Shown here piece by piece: positions 41,585-52,302 of a stretch of 64,000 bases of DNA. The first letter of the stretch is position 1, and the number at the start of each line of letters is the position of its first letter. Below the pieces are notes generated by a model that was not told the origin of the DNA, did not search any database, and saw only the letters and a list, made by a program, of their open reading frames with translations. The translations under genes and the position numbers were made by a program. Source of the stretch: PALSA-693 sp963781155 (GTDB taxonomy: Bacteria > Actinomycetota > Acidimicrobiia > Acidimicrobiales > Palsa-688); assembly GCA_963781155.1 (NCBI GenBank), contig CAWAEC010000011.1, forward strand, positions 124,001 through 188,000, written 5' to 3'.

Positions 41585-42681
41585 ATGAAACTTCGGCTGC
41601 TCCGCAGCTTGCCCACGGTGTCCGTGCTCGTCACACTGGCTGCCCTCGCCGGCGCCTGTGGCGCACACCATCCGGCCTCCTCCGCCACCCGGACCACGCC
41701 GACCACCCCGCCGACCATCCCCCCCACGGTTGCCACGACGCTGCCGCCACCGCCGCCGCCTCCTCCGCCCTCGGCGACGGCCCCGTTGACCGGGCTTCCG
41801 CAGCCGAGCCCGGCCCAGCTCGCGGCGCCAGCCGTCGTCGTCAAGATCGACAACGTTGATGGCGCTCTGCCGCAGACCGGCATCAACCAGGCCGACGTCG
41901 TGTATGAGGAGGAGGTCGAAGGGGGGCTCTCCCGTCTGGCCGCGGTGTACCAATCGCAGTATCCGACCCAGGTGGGGCCGGTGCGATCCGGACGCCTCAC
42001 CGATGAGGGGATTGTCGACGACCTCAACCATCCGGTCTTCGCCTACTCAGGCACCAACGGCATTTTCCTTCCGATCCTCCGCTCGCAGCCGGTGACCGAC
42101 GTGGACGACGAAAACAGCCCCGACTATTTCCGGCAACGGACCTGGCTCCCGCCCCTCACAACCTGTATACAAGCGTGGCCAGCCTTGCGACCGCATCGAC
42201 CACGCACGCCCCGCCACCCAGCCTGTTCGGTTTCGTCCCGGCGGGCGCCACCTTCACCGGCGCCGGGATCACGCCGGCCGTACACCTGGGCATCACGTTC
42301 CCGGCCGCCAGTGTCACCTGGGACTGGAACGCGGCCGACGGCCTGTGGTTGCGAGGGCAGGACGGTCGGGCCGACGTGGACCGGGCCGGCGCACAGCTCA
42401 GCGCCAACAACGTGATCGTCCAGTTCGTCCCCTACATCACTTCGGGCATCGCCACCGGAGAGGGAGGTCCGCCAGCGCCGATCCCGGAGGGACTCCTGGT
42501 CGGGAGCGGGACCGCCTGGTACCTCAGCAACGGCCAGATCGTGAAGGGGACCTGGACGCGCCCCGGTCTCACCTCGTTGACGACCTATACCGACGCCGCT
42601 GGTGCGCCGATCCAGCTGACGCGGGGCCGCACCTGGATCGAGCTGGTCCCTGACGGCTCGGTGCCCGCCATCGTGCCCTAG
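41585..42681 (+). CDS. DUF3048 lipoprotein, one frameshift
   Basis: The lipoprotein signal has the lipobox 'LAGAC' at about residues 20-24, followed by a Thr/Pro-rich spacer. The N-terminal DUF3048 domain reads 'VVVKIDNVDGALPQTGINQA', 'DVVYEEEVEGGLSRLAAVYQ' and 'VGPVRSGRLTDEGIVDDLNH'. After 'YFRQ' (about 42135) the frame changes and continues 'APAPHNLYTSVASLA', 'VTWDWNAADGLWLRGQDGRA', 'LSANNVIVQFV' and 'GRTWIELVPDG'. One missing base at about 42136-42140 explains this. Restored length is about 365 residues. DUF3048 (YerB-like) proteins are exported and of unknown function. Confidence 0.78.
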
Positions 42682-42763
42682 CCATGCCCGGATATCTGCG
42701 GCGCCACGTCGTCTATTGCACCCGGTAATGGATGGGGCTGAGGCGGCGTCCCCCGTAGACTGG

Positions 42764-43682
<919 letters not shown>

Positions 43683-43716
43683 CCGGTGACCGGCCCGGAC
43701 CGGCTACACTCGCCGC

Positions 43717-44394
43717 ATGGGAAGGATCCCGCCAGGTGCCGCGGCCCGCGGCGAGGGACGGGTCGGGGTGCTGGCCCTGCAGGGCGACGTCCGGGAGCAC
43801 GTCCGGGCGCTCGCTGAGCTGGGCGCCGACGCCGGCCGAGGTGCGCACCGCCGGCCGAGCTGGCCGCAGGTGGACGCCCTGGTGCTGCCCGGCGGCGAGT
43901 CGACGACGATGTCGCTGCTGCTCGAGTCGTCCGGGCTTGCTCCGCCGCTCCGCGAGCGGCTTGCGCGACGGGATGCCCGCCTTCGGGACCTGCGCCGGCA
44001 TGATCCTGCTGGCCGCCGAGGTGGTCGACGGCCGGCCCGACCAGCGTCCGTTTCGGTGCCATCGACATCGGCGTGCGGCGCAACGCCTTCGGCCGTCAGG
44101 TCGACTCCTTCGAGACCGACCTGGTGGTCGCCGGCCTCGACGAGCCCGTTGCATGCCGTGTTCATCCGGGCCCCGGTGGTGGAGTGGGTCGGGCCCGGGC
44201 GTCGAGGTGCTCGCCAGCCGTCACCGGGACGCGACGGGACGTCGCGGCCGGTGGTGTGCCGGCAGGGTCCGGTGCTGGTCACCGCGTTCCACCCCGAGCT
44301 GTCCGGCGACCTGCGCCTGCACCGGTTGTTCCTGGAGTCGGGCCGATCGGAGACCGAGCGCGTGCCCTGCGGGGCCAGCCAAGAGGAGGGATAG
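43717..44394 (+). CDS. pdxT: pyridoxal 5'-phosphate synthase glutaminase subunit PdxT, several frameshifts
   Basis: The glutaminase partner of PdxS. Readable segments are 'RVGVLALQGDVREHVRALAE', 'VDALVLPGGESTTMSLLLES', 'GMPAFGTCAGMILLAAEVVD' (nucleophile Cys; different frame), 'DIGVRRNAFGRQVDSFETDL', 'HAVFIRAPVVEWVGPG' and 'LVTAFHPELSGDLRLHRLFL' (catalytic His and Glu). Single extra bases at about 43833-43875 (three, frame restored), 43967, 44050, 44148 and 44200 would join them. Restored, the enzyme has about 195-210 residues and all catalytic residues. The ATG at 43717 lies about 35 bp after pdxS. Confidence 0.83.
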   Translation: MGRIPPGAAARGEGRVGVLALQGDVREHVRALAELGADAGRGAHRRPSWPQVDALVLPGGESTTMSLLLESSGLAPPLRERLARRDARLRDLRRHDPAGRRGGRRPARPASVSVPSTSACGATPSAVRSTPSRPTWWSPASTSPLHAVFIRAPVVEWVGPGRRGARQPSPGRDGTSRPVVCRQGPVLVTAFHPELSGDLRLHRLFLESGRSETERVPCGASQEEG

Positions 44395-44399
44395 CGACC

Positions 44400-45165
44400 A
44401 TGTCCGGACACAGCAAGTGGGCCACCATCAAGCACAAGAAGGGCGCGGCCGACAAGGCCCGGGGAAAGCTGTTCGCCAAGCTGATCCGCCAGGTCGAGGT
44501 GGCCGCCAGGGAGGGCGGCGGGGACCCCGACACCAATCCCACGCTGCGCACCATGTTCCAGAAGGCCCGGGAGGCCTCGGTGCCCCTCGACACCATCGAG
44601 CGGGCCATCAAGCGGGGGACAGGCGAGCTCGAGGGCGTGCGCTACGAGCAGGTCTCCTACGAGGGCTACGCCCCGAGCGGCGTGGCCGTCATCGTGGAGT
44701 GCCTGACGGACAATCGCAACCGGACCGGCGCCGACATCCGGGCCACCTTCTCCAAGAACGGCGGGTCGATGGCCGAGCCGGGCGCGGTGGCGTGGCAGTT
44801 CGAGCGCAAGGGCGTCATCCTGGTGCCCAAGTCCGGCGGGCGGCATGACCGAGGACGATCTCATGTTGATCGCCTTGGAGGCGGGGGCCGAGGACATCAC
44901 CGACGCCGGGGACCACTGGCAGGTGATCGACCGCGCTCCGAGCGATCTGCCCGCCGTGCGGGACCGCCCTGGACGAGGCGCGGGGTGGCATTCGACTCGG
45001 CCGAGGTCACCATGCTGCCGACGACGACGGTCGCGCTCGACAACGAGATCGGACGCCAGGAAGGTGCTCCATCTCGTCGACCTGCTCGAGGAGCACGACG
45101 ACGTGCAGAACGTGTACGCCAACTTCGACATCCCCGATGCCATCCTCGAACTGGTGGAGGCGTGA
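44400..45165 (+). CDS. yebC: YebC/PmpR family DNA-binding regulatory protein, several frameshifts
   Basis: The N-terminal 145 residues are continuous: 'MSGHSKWATIKHKKGAADKA', 'GGDPDTNPTLRTMFQKAREA' and 'GYAPSGVAVIVECLTDNRNR', the YebC core. The rest is split: 'MTEDDLMLIALEAGAEDITD' from 44845, then 'VAFDSAEVTMLPTTTVALDN', then 'ARKVLHLVDLLEEHDDVQNV'. Single extra bases at about 44835 (G), 44963 and 44982 (C) and 45046 (A) explain the breaks. The protein is the transcription/translation factor found next to ruvC in most bacteria; recent work links the family to ribosomes stalled on prolines. Its TGA overlaps the peroxiredoxin GTG. Confidence 0.85.
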
Positions 45166-45686
45166 CGAGCGACGGCGGGCGCCGGCCAGCCGGACCGGCC
45201 CGATCAGGAGGTGGTCGTCGCCGGCCACACCAGGGCCGCGGCCCGGGCGACCAGGCGCCCGACTTCTGCCTCGAAGGGACCGGAGGCCAGACGTACTGCC
45301 TGAGCGACCACCCGGGCGAGCCCGTGCTGTTGGTGTTCTACCCTGCGGATCACTCGCCGGTCTGCACCCAGCAGCTCCGGTCGTACTCCGAGGACCTCAA
45401 CGAGTTCGAGAAGCTCGGGGCCACCGTGCTCTGCCTGAGCCCCCAGGACGTGGCCAGCCACGAGGAGTTCGCGGCCGCCCAGGCCCTGCGCCTGCCGCTC
45501 CTCTCCGACGCGGACAAGGCCGTCGGGGACGCCTACGGGATCCTCGGGCCCCTCGGGTTCTACCGGCGGTCGATCTTCGTCGTCGGCCGCGACGGGGTGA
45601 TCCGCTTCGCCCGGCGGTCGCTCAGCAACCTGACCTACCTGCCGACCACCGAGCTGGTCGACGCCATCCGGGCCGCCGAGAACTGA
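45162..45686 (+). CDS. peroxiredoxin (AhpC/TSA, Bcp-like)
   Basis: Reduces peroxides by a thiol mechanism. The core is 'GDQAPDFCLEGTGGQTYCLS', 'PVLLVFYPADHSPVCTQQLR' with the peroxidatic Cys in VCT, 'LGATVLCLSPQDVASHEEFA' and 'LPLLSDADKAVGDAYGILGP'. The first 35 residues from the GTG are Gly/Arg/Pro-rich and unlike the family, so either the start lies further in or an undetected indel distorts this part, as in the neighbouring genes. It is inserted between yebC and ruvC. Confidence 0.82.
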   Translation: MTSDGGRRPAGPARSGGGRRRPHQGRGPGDQAPDFCLEGTGGQTYCLSDHPGEPVLLVFYPADHSPVCTQQLRSYSEDLNEFEKLGATVLCLSPQDVASHEEFAAAQALRLPLLSDADKAVGDAYGILGPLGFYRRSIFVVGRDGVIRFARRSLSNLTYLPTTELVDAIRAAEN

Positions 45687-45746
45687 AAGCCCGGCCAGAC
45701 TCGACAATCCACCCACGCCGACCCGGCCGCTGGTAAGTTCGAACGG

Positions 45747-46247
45747 GTGTTCGCCCTGGGTGTGGATCCGGGTCTGTCGCGCTGCGGGTACGGCGCGGTG
45801 CGGGGCACGGGCGGCCGGCTTTCGGTCGAGGCGTACGGCCATCTGACAACTCCTCCGCACGACCCGCTGAGCGAGCGGCTCGGCGCGCTGTGGGGGGAGC
45901 TGCGGCAGCTGCTTGACGAGTTGCGCCCCGACGTGGTTGTCGTCGAGCGGGTCCTGTTCCAGGTCAACGCCCGGACGGCCATGGCGGTCGGCCAGGCGAG
46001 CGGCCTGGCGCTGGCAGCCGCGGCCCGGGCCGGCTGCCCGGTGGTGCAATACAGCCCCAACGAGGTGAAGCTCGCGGTCACCGGGTACGGAGGGGCCACC
46101 AAGGCCCAGGTGCAGCGCATGGTGCAGGTGCTGCTGGGACTCGAAGCGGCCCCGACGCCGCCGGATCGCGCCGACGCCTTGGCCCTGGCCATTTGCCACC
46201 TGTCCGGCGCCGGCCTTCGCGTCGCCACGGGGGCGGCGCCGCGATGA
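45747..46247 (+). CDS. ruvC: Holliday junction resolvase RuvC
   Basis: Dimeric endonuclease that cuts Holliday junctions. Catalytic acids are visible in 'GVDPGLSRCGYG' (Asp7), 'VVVVERVLF' (Glu, about 70) and the C-terminal 'PPDRADALALAICH' (two Asp). Its 166 residues are the usual length. The GTG start and 4-bp overlap of the stop with ruvA (ATGA) fit the ruvCAB operon. Confidence 0.93.
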   Translation: MFALGVDPGLSRCGYGAVRGTGGRLSVEAYGHLTTPPHDPLSERLGALWGELRQLLDELRPDVVVVERVLFQVNARTAMAVGQASGLALAAAARAGCPVVQYSPNEVKLAVTGYGGATKAQVQRMVQVLLGLEAAPTPPDRADALALAICHLSGAGLRVATGAAPR

Positions 46248-46882
46248 TCGGGTCGTTGCGCGGCATCGTTCTCGACCGGGTGGCTCGGGCCGGTCACGCC
46301 GCCGAGGTGCTGCTCGAGGTGGGCGGGGTCGGCTACCGGGTCCTGGTCCCGTCCGGATCGCTGGGCCAGATCGGGCTGCCGGGAAGCCCGGCGTTCTTGC
46401 ACGTGCACACCCACGTGCGGGAGGACGCCATCGTCCTCTACGGCTTTCCGAGCCGGGACGAGCGGGTGTGTTTCGAGGCGCTCATCGGTGCGCACGGGGT
46501 GGGGCCGGCGGTGGCGCTGGCGCTGTTGTCGGTCCATTCGCCGGCCGCGCTGCAGCGGGCGGTGATCACCGACGACGCCGACGCCCTGATGCTGGTTCCC
46601 GGCGTCGGCAAGAAGACCGCGGTGCGCCTGCTGATCGAGCTCAAGGCTCGCCTCGATCTTGACCTCGACGGACCGGGGCTGCAGGTCCTGGCCGGGGCGG
46701 CGTCTTCGGACGTGTCCGGCGGGGTCTCATCGGCAGCGACCCGGGCCGAGGTCCGCGCCGCCTTGTCCGGGCTCGGCTACGGCGCCGACGAGATCCGCCT
46801 CGCCCTGGCCCAGGTCCCGTCGGACGGGGCCACCGAAGATCAGCTGCGCCTGGCCTTGCGCGAACTGGCCGGGGCGCGATGA
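46244..46882 (+). CDS. ruvA: Holliday junction branch migration protein RuvA
   Basis: Tetramer that binds the junction and loads RuvB. The N-terminal OB domain is 'MIGSLRGIVLDRV', 'LLEVGGVGYRVLVP' and 'HVREDAIVLYGF'. The helix-hairpin-helix is 'LIGAHGVGPAVALALLS' and 'LVPGVGKKTAVRLLIELKAR'. The C-terminal RuvB-binding domain follows ('RAEVRAALSGLGYGADEI'). It has 212 residues, slightly longer than in E. coli because of the domain II-III linker. Confidence 0.93.
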   Translation: MIGSLRGIVLDRVARAGHAAEVLLEVGGVGYRVLVPSGSLGQIGLPGSPAFLHVHTHVREDAIVLYGFPSRDERVCFEALIGAHGVGPAVALALLSVHSPAALQRAVITDDADALMLVPGVGKKTAVRLLIELKARLDLDLDGPGLQVLAGAASSDVSGGVSSAATRAEVRAALSGLGYGADEIRLALAQVPSDGATEDQLRLALRELAGAR

Positions 46883-46954
46883 GGCCCGGGCCTTCAACCG
46901 GTGCGGCCGCTCGCGAGCCAACCCGGATCCCATCCGCAGCGACGAGGTGAGGAC

Positions 46955-47992
46955 GTGAGAGAGGAGGGGCTCGCCCGCCCCCTGGCTGTGGCGGCCGACC
47001 CGGTGGAGGCGGCCGAAGAGGTGACGCTCCGGCCGCGCCGGCTGGCGGAGTTCGTCGGCCAGGCCCAGCTCAAGGAGCACCTGGAGATCATGCTGGAGGC
47101 CGCCCGCCGGCGGGAGCAACCTGCGGATCACCTCCTTTTCGCCGGTCCCCCTGGCCTGGGCAAGACGTCGCTCGCCGGGATCGTGGCCTACGAGATGGGA
47201 GCGGGCTTCCGGATCACGTCCGGCCCGGCCCTGGTGCGCGCCGGTGACCTGGCCGCCATCCTCACCAACCTCACCGAGGGCGACGTTCTCTTCGTCGACG
47301 AGATCCACCGTCTGGGTCGCGCCGTGGAGGAGATCCTCTACCCGGCCATGGAGGACTTCCAGCTCGACATCGTCCTCGGCAAAGGGCCGAGCGCCCGAAC
47401 CATCCGCCTCGAGCTACCGCATTTCACACTGGTCGGCGCCACCACTCGCACCGGATTGATCACCGGGCCGTTGCGGGACCGGTTCGGCTTCGTCGCCCGG
47501 CTGGATTACTACAGCGCCGGCGACCTCGACGCCATCATCCGACGGTCGGCGGCCATTCTGGAGGTCCGGCTCGACCCGACCGGCGCGGCCGAGATCGCCC
47601 GGCGGGCCCGCGGCACGCCACGCATCGCCAACCGCTTGCTCAAACGGGTCCGGGATTACGCGGAAGTGCGTGGTGACGGTTTTGTCGACCAGGCGGTCGC
47701 TCGACGAGGTCTCGAGCTGTTCGGGGTGGACGAGCTCGGCCTGGACAAGGTAGATCGGGCGATCCTGGACGCGGTGTGCTGCCGGTTTGGTGGCGGCCCG
47801 GTGGGCCTGTCCACACTGGCGGTGAGCGTCGGCGAGGCAACCGACACGGTCGAAGATGTCTACGAGCCCTACCTCCTGCAGGTAGGGTTGTTGATGCGCA
47901 CTCCCCGGGGACGCGTGGCCACCCGGGCCGCCTGGCACCATCTGGGCGTCGAGCCACCGCCGACACCCGAAGCCCCGCCGGGACTGTTCTAG
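46955..47992 (+). CDS. ruvB: Holliday junction branch migration ATPase RuvB
   Basis: Hexameric AAA+ motor. Walker A is 'FAGPPGLGKTSLAGIVA', Walker B 'VLFVDEIHRLGRAVEEILY', sensor 1 'LVGATTRTGLITGPLRDRFG', the Arg finger is in that block, and the winged helix is 'FGGGPVGLSTLAVSVGEATD'. The GTG at 46955 follows a GAGGTGAGG ribosome site, which decides it over upstream codons. It has 345 residues. Confidence 0.93.
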   Translation: MREEGLARPLAVAADPVEAAEEVTLRPRRLAEFVGQAQLKEHLEIMLEAARRREQPADHLLFAGPPGLGKTSLAGIVAYEMGAGFRITSGPALVRAGDLAAILTNLTEGDVLFVDEIHRLGRAVEEILYPAMEDFQLDIVLGKGPSARTIRLELPHFTLVGATTRTGLITGPLRDRFGFVARLDYYSAGDLDAIIRRSAAILEVRLDPTGAAEIARRARGTPRIANRLLKRVRDYAEVRGDGFVDQAVARRGLELFGVDELGLDKVDRAILDAVCCRFGGGPVGLSTLAVSVGEATDTVEDVYEPYLLQVGLLMRTPRGRVATRAAWHHLGVEPPPTPEAPPGLF

Positions 47993-48067
47993 CAGCCGGG
48001 CGACCACCGCCGCCGCTTCGCCGGCGTTCCTCCGAGTCTATGGCGGGCTGGCATATCGTCGGTCGCC

Positions 48068-49081
48068 GTGGACGTGCCCGAATATGACCTGCCGGACACG
48101 GCCATCGCCCAGCACCCCGTCGAACCACGTGACGCCGCCCGCCTGCTCGACGCCACCGATCCCGGGGGTTCGGTGGCCCACCGGACGGTCCGGGACCTTC
48201 CGCAGCTCCTCGGCCCGGGCGACGTCGTCGTGCTCAACACTTCCCGGGTGATGCCCGCCCGGCTCAGGCTGTCGAAGGCGACCGGTGGCGCGGCCGAAGT
48301 GCTCCTGCTCGAGCCGGAGCTCGACGCCGGGCCCCGCACCTGGCAGGCCCTGGTCCGCCCGGGAAGACGGCTGGCGCCAGGAACCGTCCTGGCCGTGACA
48401 CCGGCCGGCCCCGGGGCCGTCGAGGTCGGCGAACGGCTGTCCGGAGGGCGCCGCCGGGTCCGCCTGCTCACCGAACCGGCGCAGCTGCTGGCCGACTGCG
48501 GGACTGTGGCGCTGCCCCCGTACATTCGCGAGCCGCTCGCCGATCCGGAGCGCTACCAGACCATCTATGCCGACCAACCCGGGTCGGTGGCGGCCCCCAC
48601 CGCCGGCCTGCACCTCACCGCGGACGTGCTGGCCGGGTGCCAGGCCCGGGGCGCGACCGTGGTCGGTCTCGATCTGGCCGTCGGCCTGGCGACCTTTCGG
48701 CCCCTGGACGCGACGGCGGTCGAGGATCACGTGATGCACCGGGAGCGCTACCGGGTCTCCCGGGCGACGATGGACGCCTGCCGGAACGCCCGGCGGGTCG
48801 TGGCGGTGGGGACCACGTCGGTGCGGGCCCTCGAGACGGCGGCGGCCACCGGGGCCCTGGAGGGGGAGAGCGATCTCTTCATCCGGCCGGGTTTTCAGTT
48901 CGCCCTCGTGGACGTCCTGCTCACCAACTTTCACCTGCCTCGATCCAGCCTGCTGGTGCTGCTCGAGGCGTTCTGCGGGCCCCGCTGGAAGCCGCTCTAC
49001 CAGGAGGCGCTCGAGCAGGGATATCGGTTCCTTTCGTTCGGGGACGCCATGATCATCGGTAAAAGATCAGGTCCCGCGTGA
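48068..49081 (+). CDS. queA: S-adenosylmethionine:tRNA ribosyltransferase-isomerase
   Basis: Builds epoxyqueuosine on tRNA from SAM. Blocks 'YDLPDTAIAQHPVEPRDAAR', 'LLGPGDVVVLNTSRVMPARL', 'QTIYADQPGSVAAPTAGLHL', 'VEDHVMHRERYRVS' and 'VGTTSVRALETAA' are all as in the family, and 'DVLLTNFHLPRSSLLVLLEA' closes it. 337 residues. Its stop overlaps tgt by 4 bp (GTGA), so the two queuosine genes are coupled. Confidence 0.92.
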   Translation: MDVPEYDLPDTAIAQHPVEPRDAARLLDATDPGGSVAHRTVRDLPQLLGPGDVVVLNTSRVMPARLRLSKATGGAAEVLLLEPELDAGPRTWQALVRPGRRLAPGTVLAVTPAGPGAVEVGERLSGGRRRVRLLTEPAQLLADCGTVALPPYIREPLADPERYQTIYADQPGSVAAPTAGLHLTADVLAGCQARGATVVGLDLAVGLATFRPLDATAVEDHVMHRERYRVSRATMDACRNARRVVAVGTTSVRALETAAATGALEGESDLFIRPGFQFALVDVLLTNFHLPRSSLLVLLEAFCGPRWKPLYQEALEQGYRFLSFGDAMIIGKRSGPA

Positions 49082-50191
49082 TCCCGGCCCGACTGGAGGT
49101 GCACGCTGTCGACGGCCAGGCCCGGGCCGGGGTGGTGCAGACCCCGAGAGGACGCTTCACCACGCCGTGCTTCATGCCGGTAGGCACCCGCGGCACCGTC
49201 CGGCTCCTGGACGCCGCCGACCTCGACCAGCTCGGACCCCAGGTGCTTCTGGCGAACACCTATCACTTGATGCTGCGTCCCGGTGTCGACACGGTCGAGG
49301 CCCTGGGGGGGCTCCACCGGTTCACCGGCTGGGATCGCCACATGCTCACCGATTCGGGCGGTTTCCAGGTGTTTTCCCTCAACCCTCGCATCGACGACGA
49401 CGGGGTCACCTTCCGCTCCGTCTACGACGGTTCCGAGCATCGGCTGACCCCCGAAGGAGCGGTCGCGATCCAGTCCCGGCTGGGCGCCGACATGCAGATG
49501 GTGCTCGACATCTGCACCGGCCTGCCCGCGCCGGAGGCGGAGGTCCAGCTGGCGGCCAAACGGACGCTGGCCTGGGCCGTCCGAGCCCGGGCTGCGCACC
49601 GGGCGCCCGGGCAGTCGCTGTTCGGGATCGTCCAGGGCGGTGTCAACCCGGATTTGCGGGCCGAGCACGCCCAGGCGATCGCCGCCCTGGAGTTCGACGG
49701 CTACGGCATCGGGGGGCTGTCGGTCGGCGAGCCGAGAGAGCAGTTACTGCCGGCCCTGGCTGCCGCCACCGCGGAGCTGCCCGAGGACCGGCCCCGCTAC
49801 CTGATGGGAGTGGGCGACCCGGTCACCCTCCTCGATGCGATCGCGCTCGGCGTCGACATGTTCGACTGCGTGCTGCCGACCCGGCTGGCCCGCCACGGCA
49901 CGGCCCTCACCGGTACCGGCCGATTTCAGGTCAAAGGGGCCGCGTACGCGGCCGATGACGGGCCCCTGGACGCGAAATGTGCGTGCCGGATCTGCGCACG
50001 CTACAGCCGCGGCTACGTGCGCCACCTGCTCGTCACCAACGAACCAACCGCTGGCCGCTTGCTGAGCATCCACAACCTGGCCTGGCTTCTCGACCTGGTG
50101 GGCCGCGCCCGGCGACGCGATCCGCGCCGGCCGCCTGGCCGCGCTGCACGACGAGGTGGCCGCTATCTGGAAACGGGCACCGCTACGCTAA
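49078..50191 (+). CDS. tgt: tRNA-guanine transglycosylase, frameshift near the 3' end
   Basis: Exchanges guanine 34 for the queuosine precursor. The catalytic Asp is in 'MLTDSGGFQVFSLNPR' (about residue 92), the second in 'GVDMFDCVLPTRLARHG', and the zinc site is 'CACRICARYSRGYVRHLL' with the following 'IHNLAWLLDLV'. After 'GRAR' (about 50112) the frame is wrong; with one base removed it reads 'DAIRAGRLAALHDEVAAIWK' and stops at the TAA (50189-50191). In the uncorrected frame it runs on to 50412 through the next gene's start, which is clearly unnatural. Confidence 0.9.
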
Positions 50192-50231
50192 AGTCTCCCG
50201 GTCGCCTCCTCGGGAAGCGACCCCCTTTTCC

Positions 50232-50672
50232 ATGCACACCCTTTTCAACTTTATCGCCACTACGTCGACGACGACGAAGGGAAGCCACAAGTCGTCCAGT
50301 TCGGCGTACACGCTGCTTCTGTTCGTGCTCCTCATTGGCGGCGCCTATTTCCTGTTCCTGCGTCCACGCCAGCAGCGCATGCGCCAGCAGCAGGCCACCG
50401 CTCGTCAGATAGCGGTCGGCGACGAGGTCGTCTCGGCCGGCGGGATATTCGGACGGGTCGTCGCTCTCGACGCGGACGCGGTCGAGGTGGAGGTCGCGCC
50501 GGGAGTGGTCATGACCTTCTTGCGCCGCGCCGTCAGCCCTCGCCCCGCCCCGCCTCCGGGGAGCAATCCCGCCCCGAACAGCGCGGACGAAGACTGGTCC
50601 GCGCACCAGGATCCGCCCCCTCGAGCCGGAGAGGACGACTCTCCGGGCGACACCCCCGACCAAACGCACTGA
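50232..50672 (+). CDS. yajC: preprotein translocase subunit YajC
   Basis: Small membrane partner of SecDF. A single helix 'AYTLLLFVLLIGGAYFLFLR' (about residues 20-39) is followed by the YajC motif 'RPRQQRMRQQQATARQIAVG' and 'DEVVSAGGIFGRVVALDADA'. The C-terminal 45 residues are a Pro/Asp-rich tail. The 146-residue gene precedes secD by one base. Confidence 0.9.
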   Translation: MHTLFNFIATTSTTTKGSHKSSSSAYTLLLFVLLIGGAYFLFLRPRQQRMRQQQATARQIAVGDEVVSAGGIFGRVVALDADAVEVEVAPGVVMTFLRRAVSPRPAPPPGSNPAPNSADEDWSAHQDPPPRAGEDDSPGDTPDQTH

Positions 50673-50673
50673 C

Positions 50674-52302
50674 ATGCGGCGCAGCCTCATCTGGTGCCTG
50701 ATTGGCACGATCGTCGTCATCGTCATCGCCTTCGGCGCCACGGTGCTCTCGGGTCACACGCCGCTCCTCGGGCTGGACCTGAAGGGCGGCGTCTCGGTCG
50801 TGCTGCAGCCCCAGGGCACCGCCAACAGCGCCCAGCTGGGCGAAGCGGTGTCGATTATCGAACGTCGGGTCAACGGGCTCGGCGTGGCGAACTCCAACGT
50901 GGCCCGTCAGGGTGACGACGTGGTGATCAACCTGCCCGGCATCAAGGATGCCCAGGGCGCGCTCAAGGTGCTGGGCGAAACGGCCACGCTCTACTTCCGG
51001 CCGGTGTACTGCCTGATCCCGGCCTATGCGGCCGCCCCGTCGACCTCGCCCACGACCACGCCGAGCGTCAACCACCATCGGGTCACGCCCACCACCGCGG
51101 CCAAGACCGTCGGCGCACCCAGTTCGGCCATCCGCCTGGACTCGGCCCAGTTGCCGGCCGCGACGTCACCCCCGACCGTTCCCAGCTCCACCACCGGGGG
51201 AAACGTCCCGGTCGGATCCAACTTCGCACCTTCCGCCAGTGATTGCAGCGCATCCAACGCGGCGCAACTGCCGAGCACGTCGGTCAACAGCGACGCCGCC
51301 AACGCCACGGTCATCCTGCCGTACTACGACAACAGCGTGCGGTACATCCTGGGTCCAGCCGACATGACCGGCAACTCTGTCTCCAACGCGAGCGTGCAGC
51401 TGTCGCAGGCGGGCCAATACTCGGTAAACCTGACGTTCACCAACGCCGGAGGCGTCAAATTCGACAAGATCGCGTCCGAGCGCTACCCCTACTACCAGCA
51501 GGATCCCAGCAACCCGCCCCCACAGGCCCTGGAGGCCTTCGAGTTGGACGGCATCGTGGAGTCGGCCCCGGCGATCGAGGCGCCCAGCTTCAACGGGACC
51601 GCGGTGATCAGCGGCTCAACGGCCCAACCTTTTACCAGTAGCCAGGCTTCCAATCTGGCCCTGGTGCTGAAGTACGGCTCGCTGCCGGTTCGCTTCACCC
51701 CCCAGTCGGTCCAAACCGTATCCGCCACTATCGGCAAGGACTCCCTGAGAGCGGGACTGCTGGCCGGAATCGGCGGCGTCATCCTGGTCCTTTTGTACAT
51801 GATCCTCTATTACCGGGCTCTGGGGATCGTGGTCGTCGTAGGCCTGGCGTTAGGCGGGGCGCTCCTTTACACGATCATCAGCGAGTTGAGCCAGACCAGC
51901 AGCTTGGCCCTGACCTTGTCCGGTGTGACCGGCATCATCGTGGCGATCGGGATCACTGTCGACTCGTACGTCGTCTACTTCGAGCGGCTCAAAGATGAGG
52001 TCCGGGCCGGCCGGACGATCCGACAGTCGGTGGACCGAAGCTTCGCCCGAGCATTCCGGACCGTGCTCACCGCGGACCTGGTGGCCTTCATGGCGGCGGC
52101 CATCCTGTACGTGCTGACGATTGGCGACGTCCGGGGTTTCGCCTTCATGCTGGGACTGTCCACTCTCCTGGACATCCTGATGGCGTATTTCTTCATCCGG
52201 CCGGCCACGATCCTGGTCGGCCGCAACCCGAGGCTGCTCGACGCCCGCTTCATCGGCGTGGGTCGGGGGCTTGGTGCCAGACGAGCAACAGGCGAGGTGT
52301 AA
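50674..52302 (+). CDS. secD: protein translocase subunit SecD
   Basis: Part of the proton-driven SecDF complex that helps release exported proteins. It has an N-terminal helix, the 'GLDLKGGVSVVLQPQG' motif, 'IIERRVNGLGVANSNVARQG', and a C-terminal five-helix export domain from 'SLRAGLLAGIGGVILVLLYM' through 'GIIVAIGITVDSYVVYFERL' and 'LTADLVAFMAAAILYVLTIG'. The periplasmic part contains a low-complexity Ser/Thr/Pro/Ala insertion of about 90 residues (roughly 115-205), not found in the E. coli protein. 542 residues. The stop directly precedes the secF ATG. Confidence 0.93.
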   Translation: MRRSLIWCLIGTIVVIVIAFGATVLSGHTPLLGLDLKGGVSVVLQPQGTANSAQLGEAVSIIERRVNGLGVANSNVARQGDDVVINLPGIKDAQGALKVLGETATLYFRPVYCLIPAYAAAPSTSPTTTPSVNHHRVTPTTAAKTVGAPSSAIRLDSAQLPAATSPPTVPSSTTGGNVPVGSNFAPSASDCSASNAAQLPSTSVNSDAANATVILPYYDNSVRYILGPADMTGNSVSNASVQLSQAGQYSVNLTFTNAGGVKFDKIASERYPYYQQDPSNPPPQALEAFELDGIVESAPAIEAPSFNGTAVISGSTAQPFTSSQASNLALVLKYGSLPVRFTPQSVQTVSATIGKDSLRAGLLAGIGGVILVLLYMILYYRALGIVVVVGLALGGALLYTIISELSQTSSLALTLSGVTGIIVAIGITVDSYVVYFERLKDEVRAGRTIRQSVDRSFARAFRTVLTADLVAFMAAAILYVLTIGDVRGFAFMLGLSTLLDILMAYFFIRPATILVGRNPRLLDARFIGVGRGLGARRATGEV